In this document: piece after piece, positions 1 to 8,414 of the stretch
How positions within the stretch are numbered: position 1 is the first letter of the stretch
Layout: each line of letters begins with the position of its first letter
Assembly (NCBI GenBank): GCA_025351345.1
Contig: JANXWB010000071.1
Coordinates: 1-64,000, forward strand
Source of the DNA: Synechococcales cyanobacterium GL140_1_metabat_312
GTDB lineage: Bacteria; Cyanobacteriota; Cyanobacteriia; Leptolyngbyales; Leptolyngbyaceae
DNA length: 64,000 nucleotides
Direction of reading: 5' to 3'
Notes under the pieces: model-generated
What the model was told of the DNA's origin: nothing
Databases searched by the model: none
What the model saw: the letters and a program-made list of their open reading frames with translations, nothing else
Translations under genes and position numbers: made by a program

Positions 1-134
1 GCCTGTAAATATCCTAACAGGGTGTTAATGCCTAGCAATTCTCTCATTAGTTAGTCCCAACTCCTCCGTCCCACACATTATCCCTAAATTTTCTCCCCGA
101 TCTCTGAACTGCTTGTCAATTCGTAAATTTAGAA

Positions 135-1466
135 TTGCTGGCCATTAATCCTCAATACGTTAAGCCTTACTACAATCGGGGTATTGTTAAATTAGCTCTG
201 GGCGATAACCAGGGGGCAATTGCCGATTACAATCGGGCAATTTTCCTACAAGAACGCTCCGCGAACGCGATTAATCCTCAATTTGCTGATGCTTACTATA
301 ATCGGGGTAGTGTCAAATCAGCTCTGGGCAATAAGCAGGGGGCAATTGCCGATTACAATCGATCGATCGCGATTAATCCTCAATTGGCTGATGTTTACTA
401 TAATCGGGGTAATGCTAAATTAGCTCTAGGCAATAACCAGGGGGCAATTAGCGATTACAATCTGGCGATTAAAATTAATCCCAACTATGCTGAGGCTTAC
501 CATAACCGAGGTGTAGTTAAATCAGAGCTAGGAAATAAACAGGGGGCGATTAGCGATTACGATCGGGCACTGGCGATCGATCCTAAAGATGCTGATGCCT
601 ACAATAATCGAGGTATTGCTAAATCAGATCTGGGAAATAAACAGGAGGCAATTAGCGATTTCGATCGGGCACTGGCGATTAATCCTCAATATGCTGATGC
701 TTACTATAATCGAGGTACTACTAAATTAGATATGGGAAATAAACAGGAGGCAATTAGCGATTACGATCGGGCACTAGCGATTAATTCTCAATTGGGTAAG
801 GCTTACCTTAATCGGGGTCTAGTTAAATCAGACCTGGGAAATAAACAGGAGGCAATTAGCGATTACGATCGGGCACTGGCGATTAATCCTGAATTTGCAA
901 TGGCTTACTATAATCGGGGTAATGCTAAATCAGATCTGGGAAATAAACAGGAGGCAATTAGCGATTACGATCGGGCACTGGCGATTAATCCTCAATTGGG
1001 TAAGGCTTACCTTAATCGGGGTAATGCTAAATTAGCTATGGGAAATAAACAGGAGGCAATTGGCGATTACGATCGGGCACTGGCGATCGACCCTAAAGAT
1101 GCTGATGCTTACTATAATCGAGGTAATGCTAAATTAGCTATGGGGAATAAACAGGAGGCAATTAGAGATTTCGATCGGGCACTAGCGATTAATCCTCAAT
1201 TGGCTGATGTTTACTATAATCGGGGTAATGCTAAATTAGCTCTAGGCAATAACCAGGGGGCGATCGCCGATTACAATCTGGCGATTAAAATTAATCCCAA
1301 CTATGCAGATGTTTACTATAACCGAGGTCTAGTTAAATCAGAGCTAGGAGACAAACAGGGGGCGATAGCCGATCTGAGTAAGGGGGCTGAGTTATTTCGC
1401 CAACAGGGGCGGATGGATAATTATCAGAAGGCGATGAGTATAATTGCTCAGTTGAAGGGACGTTAG
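135..1466 (+). CDS. Tetratricopeptide-repeat protein, probably 5'-truncated
   Basis: About twelve consecutive 34-residue TPR units, each with a Y-x-N-R-G core (YYNRGNAK and variants) and a D-Y/F-x-x-A-I/L-x-I-N-P turn, fill nearly the whole protein. TPR arrays are protein-protein interaction scaffolds; the partner cannot be inferred. The frame opens with a TTG already inside a repeat, after an in-frame TGA at 105, with no ribosome-binding site or signal peptide, so the 5' end may be lost. The second unit carries an 8-residue insertion (243-266). The repeats are also nearly identical at DNA level, which suggests recent expansion or gene conversion. TPR assignment is sure; start and function are not. 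Confidence 0.8.
   Translation: MLAINPQYVKPYYNRGIVKLALGDNQGAIADYNRAIFLQERSANAINPQFADAYYNRGSVKSALGNKQGAIADYNRSIAINPQLADVYYNRGNAKLALGNNQGAISDYNLAIKINPNYAEAYHNRGVVKSELGNKQGAISDYDRALAIDPKDADAYNNRGIAKSDLGNKQEAISDFDRALAINPQYADAYYNRGTTKLDMGNKQEAISDYDRALAINSQLGKAYLNRGLVKSDLGNKQEAISDYDRALAINPEFAMAYYNRGNAKSDLGNKQEAISDYDRALAINPQLGKAYLNRGNAKLAMGNKQEAIGDYDRALAIDPKDADAYYNRGNAKLAMGNKQEAIRDFDRALAINPQLADVYYNRGNAKLALGNNQGAIADYNLAIKINPNYADVYYNRGLVKSELGDKQGAIADLSKGAELFRQQGRMDNYQKAMSIIAQLKGR
243..266 (+). repeat. 24-bp in-frame insertion with a palindromic cyanobacterial-type repeat core
   Basis: Compared with the other TPR units, this one has eight extra codons (reading FLQERSAN) between the AI and the AINP of the repeat. 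The extra DNA contains cgctccgcgaacgcg, an imperfect palindrome resembling small dispersed repeats common in cyanobacterial genomes. The insertion keeps the frame. Identification as a dispersed repeat rests on recall and needs a genome-wide search. Confidence 0.55.
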
Positions 1467-1658
1467 GCGGTGGAGAATCGAGCAATTTTGATGTTTTAGG
1501 ATGATGGGCGATGGAGATCGTTTTTCTCGATCCAACTACCTCGATCGATTCTGAGGTGAGTAATTCGATCGCAGATTAACAATATGTGTCGATCGAATTC
1601 GATGATAGGATGCGATCGAGGGTTGGATTCGATCGCCTCCGGCACGCTACAAAGGACG

Positions 1659-2588
1659 CTAATATTGACTAAACCAAACTTCTAAATCTGCCAAACTGGT
1701 AAAATCCAACAACGCCTCACCCAACTCCTCCAATCGAGCGATATCTAACTGTTGAATGCGATCTGTAAATCGATCGGACGCTTCACCAAACCGCCGATTT
1801 AGTTGCCGTATCAGCATTCTAGCTTCGCCTCTAGCTTCGCCTCTAGCTTCGCCCATGCGTTCGATCGTAGAAAGGTATGGCATATTTTTTCCTCGTTCGT
1901 AAGTTTCTAGGTCTTGTCTGAAGGCTTCTTCTAGTTCCGGCGGCAGGGTTAGCACCCAGTCAATAAAGCGGTACAGGTCGATGATTTCCTGTTCGCTCCA
2001 GCCTCGATCGTACATCTGAGTAGTGAGGCTGTACTTTCGGGTGCGGCGCTGTTGCTGACTCGCTTTACCTTTGGTGGACTGGGCGGCTAAGTGGGCTTGG
2101 ACGACGATAGCAAAAGGGTTATTGCTGGTTTCTAGTTCTGTCTGTTGATAGTCTAGCAATTTTACAATCGGGAATGAGAAGTCGTGCTGGGATCCAAGGG
2201 CTGATTGATGGAAGCTTTGAGGTCGCCAATGACGATCGGTGTCTCCAAGGACGGCAAAGCTAGCGACCGATCGGCGGAATTTGTCGAATAGCCGGGTGGA
2301 GTAGATGTAGACTCGCTCGCTAAATTCTGAGTCCTTTTGATTTTGGATTTCGATGTGAATTAGGAGCCAATTTTCTTGGCCGTTTCGCAGGTAGACTTTG
2401 ACTAATTTATCAACAATCCATTTACCTGTTTCGGCTTCTCGGGTGATCTGTTGGAGTTCGCTATCGAGAAAGTCAAATCCTTTAGTCCAATCGATCGCGC
2501 TGTAGGCTTCGGGGAAAAAGAAGGCTATGAACTGGGGAAAGTAACATTCGAGGATTTGTTTCCATGGGGTGTCGAGGGGAGTGGTCAT
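1659..2588 (-). CDS. Rpn/PD-(D/E)XK nuclease-family protein with C-terminal DUF4351-like region
   Basis: A 309-residue protein of a type abundant in cyanobacteria and annotated as Rpn-family recombination-promoting nuclease/putative transposase. The N-terminal half shows the PD-(D/E)XK-like core with a hydrophobic strand ending IHIEIQNQ (about residues 76-83), then a SERVYIYSTRLFDK helix. The C-terminal part (about 255-309, LIRQLNRRFGEAS...LEELGEALLDF) matches the DUF4351 pattern. A GEAR motif is repeated three times at about 246-257, encoded by a 12-bp DNA repeat at about 1820-1856. The family is linked to RecA-independent DNA exchange in E. coli; the role here is unproven. It stands alone, on the same strand as the toxin cassettes upstream. 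Confidence 0.75.
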   Translation of the reverse strand: MTTPLDTPWKQILECYFPQFIAFFFPEAYSAIDWTKGFDFLDSELQQITREAETGKWIVDKLVKVYLRNGQENWLLIHIEIQNQKDSEFSERVYIYSTRLFDKFRRSVASFAVLGDTDRHWRPQSFHQSALGSQHDFSFPIVKLLDYQQTELETSNNPFAIVVQAHLAAQSTKGKASQQQRRTRKYSLTTQMYDRGWSEQEIIDLYRFIDWVLTLPPELEEAFRQDLETYERGKNMPYLSTIERMGEARGEARGEARMLIRQLNRRFGEASDRFTDRIQQLDIARLEELGEALLDFTSLADLEVWFSQY

Positions 2589-2831
2589 GGCTTTTCCGGA
2601 TGCTTTTTATGGTTGAAGTCAGCGCGCTAAGCGATCGGTGTGGCCCTTAAAAAATTTTGGGTGGAGATTCGCTCGATTTGTTCAAGCAGCTTTGTTAGGC
2701 AATAGTTCTAGGATTAATAGTTTTGTGAACAATAGACAGCTAAGGTAAGTTTTGTCATGGTTGAGCTGCTGGGGTGTGATGTCTTGATTATGGCTTATTA
2801 CGCTTCGTAGTTTTCTTCAAGGGCACCTGCC

Positions 2832-3001
2832 GATCGGTCATCTTTGTATACAATTCAAACAATTTTTCCAGCCGATCGGTGTCGTTTTTGAAGCGGCGAC
2901 CAATGTAGATTCGTTCCAGGATTTCGTCATTTCGATCGTGTGCTTCCCTAACCAAAGGAAATTCGGTATCTATACGTTTTGGTCGTACATATCGGCGATC
3001 G
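2832..3001 (-). pseudogene. Tail copy A: decayed copy of the methyltransferase 3' end
   Basis: From about 2880 to 3001 this stretch is almost identical to the 3' end of the methyltransferase gene (5429-5640). There is one substitution, and one base is missing near 2981 (ggtcgtac instead of gggtcgtac), so the frame from MYD stops at once. The remainder still reads DTEFPLVREAHDRNDEILER in another frame. The last ~50 bp (2832-2880) are more diverged. It begins 5 bp after the doc stop codon. It is the oldest-looking of three copies. Confidence 0.85.
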
Positions 3002-3006
3002 GCGAG

Positions 3007-3462
3007 CTACCCATTAAAGTCAGCATCGTACATGACAGCCAGCGCCAACTTCAACTTGAGTTCTTCACTGAAATCTTCCTCAAAGATAAGAGACTTAATT
3101 AGTTCACCCAAAAGCTCTTTGGAAATTTTTCCTTCTGCGAGCCATACGGCAATATTTTCCATTTCTAGTACAAACTTTGCGACTAAAAAACCATATCCAT
3201 TAAGCTCTAGAAAATAAGCTCCCAATACAATACTAGAGCGTTTATTTCCATCATTAAAAGCATGAAACTTGTTGACAGCAAAAGCTAGGTGAGTCAACTT
3301 ATGGTGAATGTCAGGGTAATAGAGATCGTTTTGGATATGTTCTAGTGCGCTCTCCAATAAACTTAGCTTATTAGCACCCGGAAAGCCTCCTGAGTTTTCG
3401 ATAATCCAATCATGCCGCTCGATCGCATAGTGAATGTCAAAGTAAAAAAACTTCGCAGCCAT
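3007..3462 (-). CDS. doc: Doc/Fic-family death-on-curing toxin
   Basis: A 151-residue Fic-fold protein with the Doc-type active-site motif H-A-F-N-D-G-N-K-R (about residues 67-75). Doc of phage P1 phosphorylates EF-Tu and blocks translation; the same chemistry is inferred here. The start lies 3 bp after the stop of the upstream RhuM-like gene, so the two form an operon and are probably translationally linked. No small Phd-type antitoxin is present; the 339-residue upstream protein sits in the antitoxin position. Doc-family assignment is confident; toxicity is inferred. Confidence 0.85.
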   Translation of the reverse strand: MAAKFFYFDIHYAIERHDWIIENSGGFPGANKLSLLESALEHIQNDLYYPDIHHKLTHLAFAVNKFHAFNDGNKRSSIVLGAYFLELNGYGFLVAKFVLEMENIAVWLAEGKISKELLGELIKSLIFEEDFSEELKLKLALAVMYDADFNG

Positions 3463-3465
3463 GGA

Positions 3466-4485
3466 TTATCGATCCTTCAAACGTTTGAATACAGCCAAAA
3501 GAGCCGGATCGGAAAGTTGCTCTTCTAAAGAACGGCTGGTTTCTCCTAAAAATTTCTCAAAGTCGCTTTCTGGAACACTTTGAATGTATGTTTCTAGTTT
3601 TTGATGCAGAGCATCCCGAAAGCCTAAATCACGACTGGCCATTTTGATGCGAGCATCTTCAATAATGGGTTTTAGGTAGGGGTTTTCCTCTGCTGATTCA
3701 AATAATGCATCAGCCTCTACCTGTTTCAGTTTTCGTCCTAGTCTTTCTGACTCGGTTTTCAGGTCTGCTGCTAGACCATTCTCTAAACTGGCAATTGCGT
3801 TGAGAACTTCGGCATACATGGTGTCGCGGGGGCTATCGTTTTTATTGAGGCTTAGGATCTGTTTATATTCTTCTGCTTTCTCCCGGAAAACGATTTGATA
3901 CACTTTGTTGGTGTAAACGCCATACTTAAACTTGCCTATGTCCAGGTAGTTATCAAGGGCATCGGTAAAGGTTTTACGATAGCTAAATTCCTGATACACC
4001 GCAGGTAAGTAATTATTATCTCTCTGGTTAATGTACTTAGTGTGGCCGCCTGCCCGTTCTGCCATTACGTCAATGACGATATCTAAGATGCGCGATCGTA
4101 TTGCACGAGCTAGATCGCTTTCTACCAGCACCATTGCGAGGTTGAGAGTGGCTCGAAAGGTGAACACACCTAATGTCGGGGTTTTGTTACCGTAATCAGT
4201 TACGGAGACATCCAGCAAAGCCTTGAAATCTCGAAGTTTCTGGCCTCGTAGCACTCTATAGCCATTAGTCTTCAGCTCATCGTTATGACTGGATAGATAC
4301 TTTTCGATCGTGCTTTCGCTGACCCCAAAAATTTCAACAAGTTGTTGTTTGGTAAAGAGTAATTCTTCTTCGTAATAGGTGCCGCCTAGTCCTAAATGTT
4401 CTTCTATTTTTTCGATCGCATAACGGTTATTGAGAATATTTTGCCGATCGCGTGGTGATGAGGTTAAATCTTTGGCCATAGTCAT
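3466..4485 (-). CDS. RhuM-like DNA-binding protein, putative partner of the Doc toxin
   Basis: A 339-residue soluble protein with an N-terminal helix-turn-helix-like stretch (about residues 43-65, FTKQQLVEIFGVSESTIEKY) followed by a conserved region (GYRVLRGQKLRDFKALL...). The layout resembles the RhuM/virulence-associated DNA-binding family found beside Fic/Doc toxins. The C-terminal half is helical and charged. Its ATG overlaps the stop of the duplicated methyltransferase tail as ATGA, with GGAG just upstream inside that tail, so translation is coupled to it. A second ATG lies two codons in. Antitoxin or regulator is the likely role, by position only. Confidence 0.6.
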   Translation of the reverse strand: MTMAKDLTSSPRDRQNILNNRYAIEKIEEHLGLGGTYYEEELLFTKQQLVEIFGVSESTIEKYLSSHNDELKTNGYRVLRGQKLRDFKALLDVSVTDYGNKTPTLGVFTFRATLNLAMVLVESDLARAIRSRILDIVIDVMAERAGGHTKYINQRDNNYLPAVYQEFSYRKTFTDALDNYLDIGKFKYGVYTNKVYQIVFREKAEEYKQILSLNKNDSPRDTMYAEVLNAIASLENGLAADLKTESERLGRKLKQVEADALFESAEENPYLKPIIEDARIKMASRDLGFRDALHQKLETYIQSVPESDFEKFLGETSRSLEEQLSDPALLAVFKRLKDR

Positions 4486-4702
4486 TTTTCTCCTTTAGTT
4501 TTACGTTTGGCAGACTTGTTTATGAGCGCTGGCTGACTGGTCATTTTTGTATACAATTCAAACAGTTTTTCGAGACGTTCCGTGTCGTTTTTGAAGCGGC
4601 GACCAATGTAGATTCGTTCCAGGATTTCGTCATTTCGATCGTGTGCTTCCCTAACCAAAGGAAATTCAGTATCCATACGTTTTGGGTCGTACATATCGGC
4701 GC
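4482..4702 (-). pseudogene. Tail copy B: duplicated methyltransferase 3' end, coupled to the RhuM-like gene
   Basis: 4495-4701 repeats 5429-5635 with only two mismatches in 207 bp. The frame is intact: it could give a 70-residue peptide from MYDPKRM to a new C-terminus KTKGEK, where the full gene ends KTKP. The divergent 3' end supplies a GGAG ribosome-binding site and an ATGA overlap with the RhuM-like gene. Without the catalytic domain it is probably a gene relic acting as a leader for the RhuM-like/Doc pair. Confidence 0.88.
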
Positions 4703-4723
4703 TGTTGTTTTGGAAGTTAGTAA

Positions 4724-5131
4724 CTAGAGCTGGTTTAAGAGTTCTGTGGGGGAGTAAATGGGGAGGTTGCTACCAATGAAGTCTTTCCGATCGCGGGTGA
4801 CAATCCCATTGAGTTGACTGAGGGTAGCGCAGGCGAGCTGAATACTATCTTCAAAGTCTTTCAGACCAAGACTGAGAGCAGTTTCGACGGTTTGGCGATC
4901 GACAGCGCAAAATCGGAGGCCCGTTAGTAATCGATGAATGGCAGCAATGGCGACTTCACGACCTTCGGTTTTGCGGATGATGTAGAAAATATTGGTGATG
5001 GTGGTTGCGGCGATATAGCCTTCTAGCTTGCCCCGTTCAATTTGCTCGAAGAGGAGAATCGCGTTTTTGACAAAGGGTTCCCGTTCCAGAATTAGGTCTA
5101 GGACGATGTTAGTATCAATGAGAATTTTCAT
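4724..5131 (-). CDS. PIN-domain toxin (VapC-like)
   Basis: A 135-residue PIN-domain protein. It starts MKILIDTNIVLDL, with the first conserved Asp at residue 6, and has downstream acidic residues in LKDFEDSIQLA and a C-terminal VTRDRKDF, consistent with the metal-binding cluster. PIN toxins are RNases that cleave tRNA, rRNA or mRNA. It starts 8 bp after the small antitoxin gene, a typical type II arrangement. Its stop lies 22 bp from tail copy B. Target unknown. Confidence 0.88.
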   Translation of the reverse strand: MKILIDTNIVLDLILEREPFVKNAILLFEQIERGKLEGYIAATTITNIFYIIRKTEGREVAIAAIHRLLTGLRFCAVDRQTVETALSLGLKDFEDSIQLACATLSQLNGIVTRDRKDFIGSNLPIYSPTELLNQL

Positions 5132-5139
5132 AGGAAGGC

Positions 5140-5373
5140 TTACTGATATTTTTGAGTCAGATAGTCGGTGTATTCTGCTTGTAGGTCATCATCGTTTGGG
5201 GCTGCTCCAGACTGTTTCGCGATGCCCCGAAGTCCGGTGAGAGTGCCGGGGGGGATAGCTTGAGGGGCGGTGAGTTGTTTTTGGTGAAGAAACTCGGCGA
5301 AGTTCAGGATTTCGTTGATTTGGTTTTCCGGGAGGGCTTGGATTAGCTGGTAAAGTTTTTCGGCGGCTGTCAT
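5140..5373 (-). CDS. DUF2281-type antitoxin of the PIN toxin
   Basis: A 77-residue protein beginning MTAAEKLYQLIQALPENQ and containing I-L-N-F-A-E-F-L, the pattern of DUF2281 antitoxins found directly upstream of cyanobacterial PIN toxins. The C-terminal part is polar, as expected for a toxin-neutralising tail. It lies 48 bp after the methyltransferase stop codon and 8 bp before the PIN gene, all on the same strand, so it is probably cotranscribed with both. Confidence 0.8.
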   Translation of the reverse strand: MTAAEKLYQLIQALPENQINEILNFAEFLHQKQLTAPQAIPPGTLTGLRGIAKQSGAAPNDDDLQAEYTDYLTQKYQ

Positions 5374-5421
5374 GATTTTGCGGGGGTGAGTGGGTTTGTA
5401 TTTGTATTATGACTGAATGGG

Positions 5422-8220
5422 CTATGGCTTAGTTTTACGTTTGGCAGACTTGTTTATGAGCGCTGGCTGACTGGTCATTTTTGTATACAATTCAAACAGT
5501 TTTTCGAGACGTTCCGTATCGTTTTTGAAGCGGCGACCAATGTAGATTCGTTCCAGGATTTCGTCATTTCGATCGTGTGCTTCCCTAACCAAAGGAAATT
5601 CGGTATCCATACGTTTTGGGTCGTACATATCGGCGATCGTGGCGGGGAAATAGTGCTCTCGCGCTAACAAAATATCTTCGGCGCAGCGGGTGAGGTCGAG
5701 TTTGTTTTGGTCGGTGAGGGTGGGGACGGGGAAGGTGTTCCAGCCGAGGGTGTTGGAGTAGGAGAAGTCGGTTCTCATGCGGACGCAAACTGTACCGATC
5801 CAGACCCAGTGAAGGCGCGAGGCAATTAGTGCCATGTTCCAGAGTGGGGCATCGTAGAGGGCGAAGTTGCGATCGCCAATGATTGTGTTTTTGTTTTCAA
5901 GCCCAATTGGAAGAAATTCCCGCTGTTCCGAACTTACACGAGCAACAACCAAAGTGCTTTTTTGGGCAACAGATTGAATTTGGCGAAAGCGATGAGGAAA
6001 AGCAGCAGCAGGTCTTGTCTCAGCCGCTTTGCTCTCAGACCGCATTTTGGCAACTTCTCTGATCCGCCGTCCAATCTCAGGGATAGTTTCCGCTTCTTCG
6101 CGATCTTGGTCTTCAATCCAAAGGCAATAACGCTCCTGACCTCTAATAAATTCTTGTGCCCCTAAAAACCTTTTAATGAACTTCTGAGCTTTGGGAAATT
6201 CTGGCAGCAATGCTGCTCGCTGATCCATGTTCATGAAGAAATTTCCGCCGTCTGTCGGCTTGTTTCCCCATTCCATGAGTCCACGCTCGTCTTTCGCTTT
6301 TGTTTGAGGTGCGACGATGATATTGGAACCTGCTACTAAATAAGCATTTATATTTGTTGCCTCTTTCGCAATAGCTGCTCCATTAACATCAATCGAGAAT
6401 AACTGTCTCACTTGATCAGCATGATTGGAAATTCCAACGATTACCACAGTCACCCCAGCATTATGACTCGCTAAATTAGCCCATTTAAATGAAATATGAG
6501 CAAAAGCAATCTCATGTCGAGTTTCAAAAATCAGCGGCCACAGAATCGGAACTTGTTGCCCCTGACAAATGGAATTAGTAGATACAAAAGCAGCAGCAGA
6601 TGTCGTTTGCGTTCCATAATCTGCCGCCTTCATAAACCAGCCCGAAACATAATCAAGCGACTTCCACAACTTAGTGCGTCCATCGAAAATGAGTTTTAAA
6701 TCATCCTTTTGCTCCTTCGTTTGCCAAGTCGATCCAAGATAAGGCGGATTTCCACAAATATAAGTTTCCCCACCCTCATTCTCAAACTCAATCTCCGCCA
6801 CTTCCCCCATCTCGCCAAACAAATCCAAATCCTCGCGCTGCACCTTCACCCCCGTTCCCGTAGCTGGACAAATACACAACCAATCCAGCCGCAACGCATT
6901 CCCACAAGTAACCCAGTTATCATTTTTGAGTGGCAAAAACTCCGCCAGCGCCAACTTCGGCCCCCGATACAACACATCACATTGATACTCCGCAATAATC
7001 AACGCCAACCGCGAAATCTCACAGGAAAAGTGACGCAATTCAATTCCCCGAAAATTCGTCAGCGGAATCTCAGATTTGCGATCGGGTTCCCCTCGAAGAC
7101 AATTAACCTCCCACTCAATTTCCCTCATTTTCTTATAAGCAATCACCAAAAAATTCCCCGATCCACAAGCCGGATCAAACACCCGAATTCGCGCCAACCT
7201 CGATCGTAAATTCAACAACTTACGGGCATTATTTTCAGCCATCATTAGCTGCGATCGTAAATCATCCAAAAACAGCGGATTCAGCACCTTCAAAATATTC
7301 GGCACACTCGTATAGTGCATCCCCAAAGCACCACGCTCCTCCTCATCCGCCACCGCCTGAATCATCGAGCCGAAAATATCGGGGTTAATTTTTTTCCAAT
7401 CCAGATTACCGACGTGGAGAAGGTACGATCGGGCCACCTTACTGAAACGCGGAACCTCCACACCACCCGAAAACAGCCCCCCATTGACATAGGGAAACAC
7501 ATCCGCCCAATTGCGAATCTTGGCTGCTTCTCGCGCTTTAGGGTTAGGGGGAGTACACATCGATCGAAAAATCTCCGCCAACACCTCATGCGTATTCGAC
7601 CCATCACTCATCTGCGTCACAGTCTGAGTAAACAACCCATCACTGTGGAAAATATTCGTATCCTCCGCAAAAAAGCAGAAAATCAACCGCGCCATAAAAT
7701 GATTCAAATCCTCCCGCCGCTCTGCCTGATCCCAGCCCGGATTATCCTTCAAAAGCTCAACATAAAGCCGATTCAGCCGCGCCGTCGCCTTAATATCAAA
7801 CGCATTCTCCCGAATCTGCCTAACCGTCGTAATCCCCGCCAACGCCAAGAAAAACCCAAAATGATCGTGGAAATCAGGATAAGCACAGGCGATCGTCTCC
7901 CCATCCACCAAATTCTCCGCCTCAAAATCCAGCCCATCCGTCGCGAGAATAAACTTTACCTTCTGTCGCCCCGTCGCCCCACTCTTCCGCAAAGCCGTCA
8001 ACGTCGCCGTCACCTCACCCTCAGCACAAACCTTCAGATGGATATTATTGCGCTGCAACACCCCACCCAGATCCGATTGATTTGAACTACCGCTTTTCAG
8101 CTTCTTAAGGGTCACCGCCTTATTGCCAAAAGCCTCCAAAAAATCAAAAGCAAACGTCTCCGGCTCAAAAGGCGCACCCGCCAGATTAGAAACCGCCGCC
8201 TCAATTTCAACAGCATTCAT
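5422..8220 (-). CDS. MmeI-like class I SAM-dependent DNA methyltransferase
   Basis: A protein of about 932 residues. It has a SAM-binding motif DPACGSGNF (about 349-357) and an amino-methyltransferase motif NPPY (about 491-494), marking an N6-adenine DNA methyltransferase. The N-terminal region (TDGLDFEAENL, DFHDHFGFFLALAGI) and overall length resemble MmeI-type proteins that fuse a methyltransferase to a recognition domain. No clear PD-(D/E)XK nuclease motif was found in the N-terminus, so it may be a solitary or defence-associated methylase. The last ~68 residues (from MYDPKRM) are duplicated downstream at 4482-4702 and 2832-3001. An alternative ATG lies at 8241; 8220 gives MNAVEIEAAV. No helicase or separate restriction gene is adjacent. 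Confidence 0.82.
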   Translation of the reverse strand: MNAVEIEAAVSNLAGAPFEPETFAFDFLEAFGNKAVTLKKLKSGSSNQSDLGGVLQRNNIHLKVCAEGEVTATLTALRKSGATGRQKVKFILATDGLDFEAENLVDGETIACAYPDFHDHFGFFLALAGITTVRQIRENAFDIKATARLNRLYVELLKDNPGWDQAERREDLNHFMARLIFCFFAEDTNIFHSDGLFTQTVTQMSDGSNTHEVLAEIFRSMCTPPNPKAREAAKIRNWADVFPYVNGGLFSGGVEVPRFSKVARSYLLHVGNLDWKKINPDIFGSMIQAVADEEERGALGMHYTSVPNILKVLNPLFLDDLRSQLMMAENNARKLLNLRSRLARIRVFDPACGSGNFLVIAYKKMREIEWEVNCLRGEPDRKSEIPLTNFRGIELRHFSCEISRLALIIAEYQCDVLYRGPKLALAEFLPLKNDNWVTCGNALRLDWLCICPATGTGVKVQREDLDLFGEMGEVAEIEFENEGGETYICGNPPYLGSTWQTKEQKDDLKLIFDGRTKLWKSLDYVSGWFMKAADYGTQTTSAAAFVSTNSICQGQQVPILWPLIFETRHEIAFAHISFKWANLASHNAGVTVVIVGISNHADQVRQLFSIDVNGAAIAKEATNINAYLVAGSNIIVAPQTKAKDERGLMEWGNKPTDGGNFFMNMDQRAALLPEFPKAQKFIKRFLGAQEFIRGQERYCLWIEDQDREEAETIPEIGRRIREVAKMRSESKAAETRPAAAFPHRFRQIQSVAQKSTLVVARVSSEQREFLPIGLENKNTIIGDRNFALYDAPLWNMALIASRLHWVWIGTVCVRMRTDFSYSNTLGWNTFPVPTLTDQNKLDLTRCAEDILLAREHYFPATIADMYDPKRMDTEFPLVREAHDRNDEILERIYIGRRFKNDTERLEKLFELYTKMTSQPALINKSAKRKTKP
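5429..5635 (-). repeat. Tail copy C: parent direct repeat inside the methyltransferase 3' end
   Basis: This 207-bp segment is the intact 3' end of the methyltransferase gene and the reference for copies B (4495-4701) and A (2832-3001). Copies C and B flank the DUF2281/PIN pair; copies B and A flank the RhuM-like/Doc pair. All three lie in direct orientation. Confidence 0.92.
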
Positions 8221-8414
8221 ACGCCAACCATCAGAAACCAACTATCAAAAACATAGAGGGCCATCGATCGGAGACCCGATTATGCCCCCTAACATCCCTA
8301 ACATCGACCTGAATCTTACCCTGATTTTCCTCAACCATCCTTAATGGCCCCAGAATTCACTGAGCTAAGCCCCCTACTCAATTTCGCAAACCTCTCAAAT
8401 AGCTTGCCTCCGAA

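Noticed and set aside
135-1466. CRISPR-like or satellite repeat array
   Set aside because: The periodicity is 102 bp, equal to 34-residue TPR units, and the frame is open throughout.
7315-8085. 256-codon plus-strand open frame antisense to the methyltransferase
   Set aside because: Arg/Pro/His/Ile-rich low-complexity protein, no ribosome-binding site; a shadow of the minus-strand gene, whose motifs are clear.
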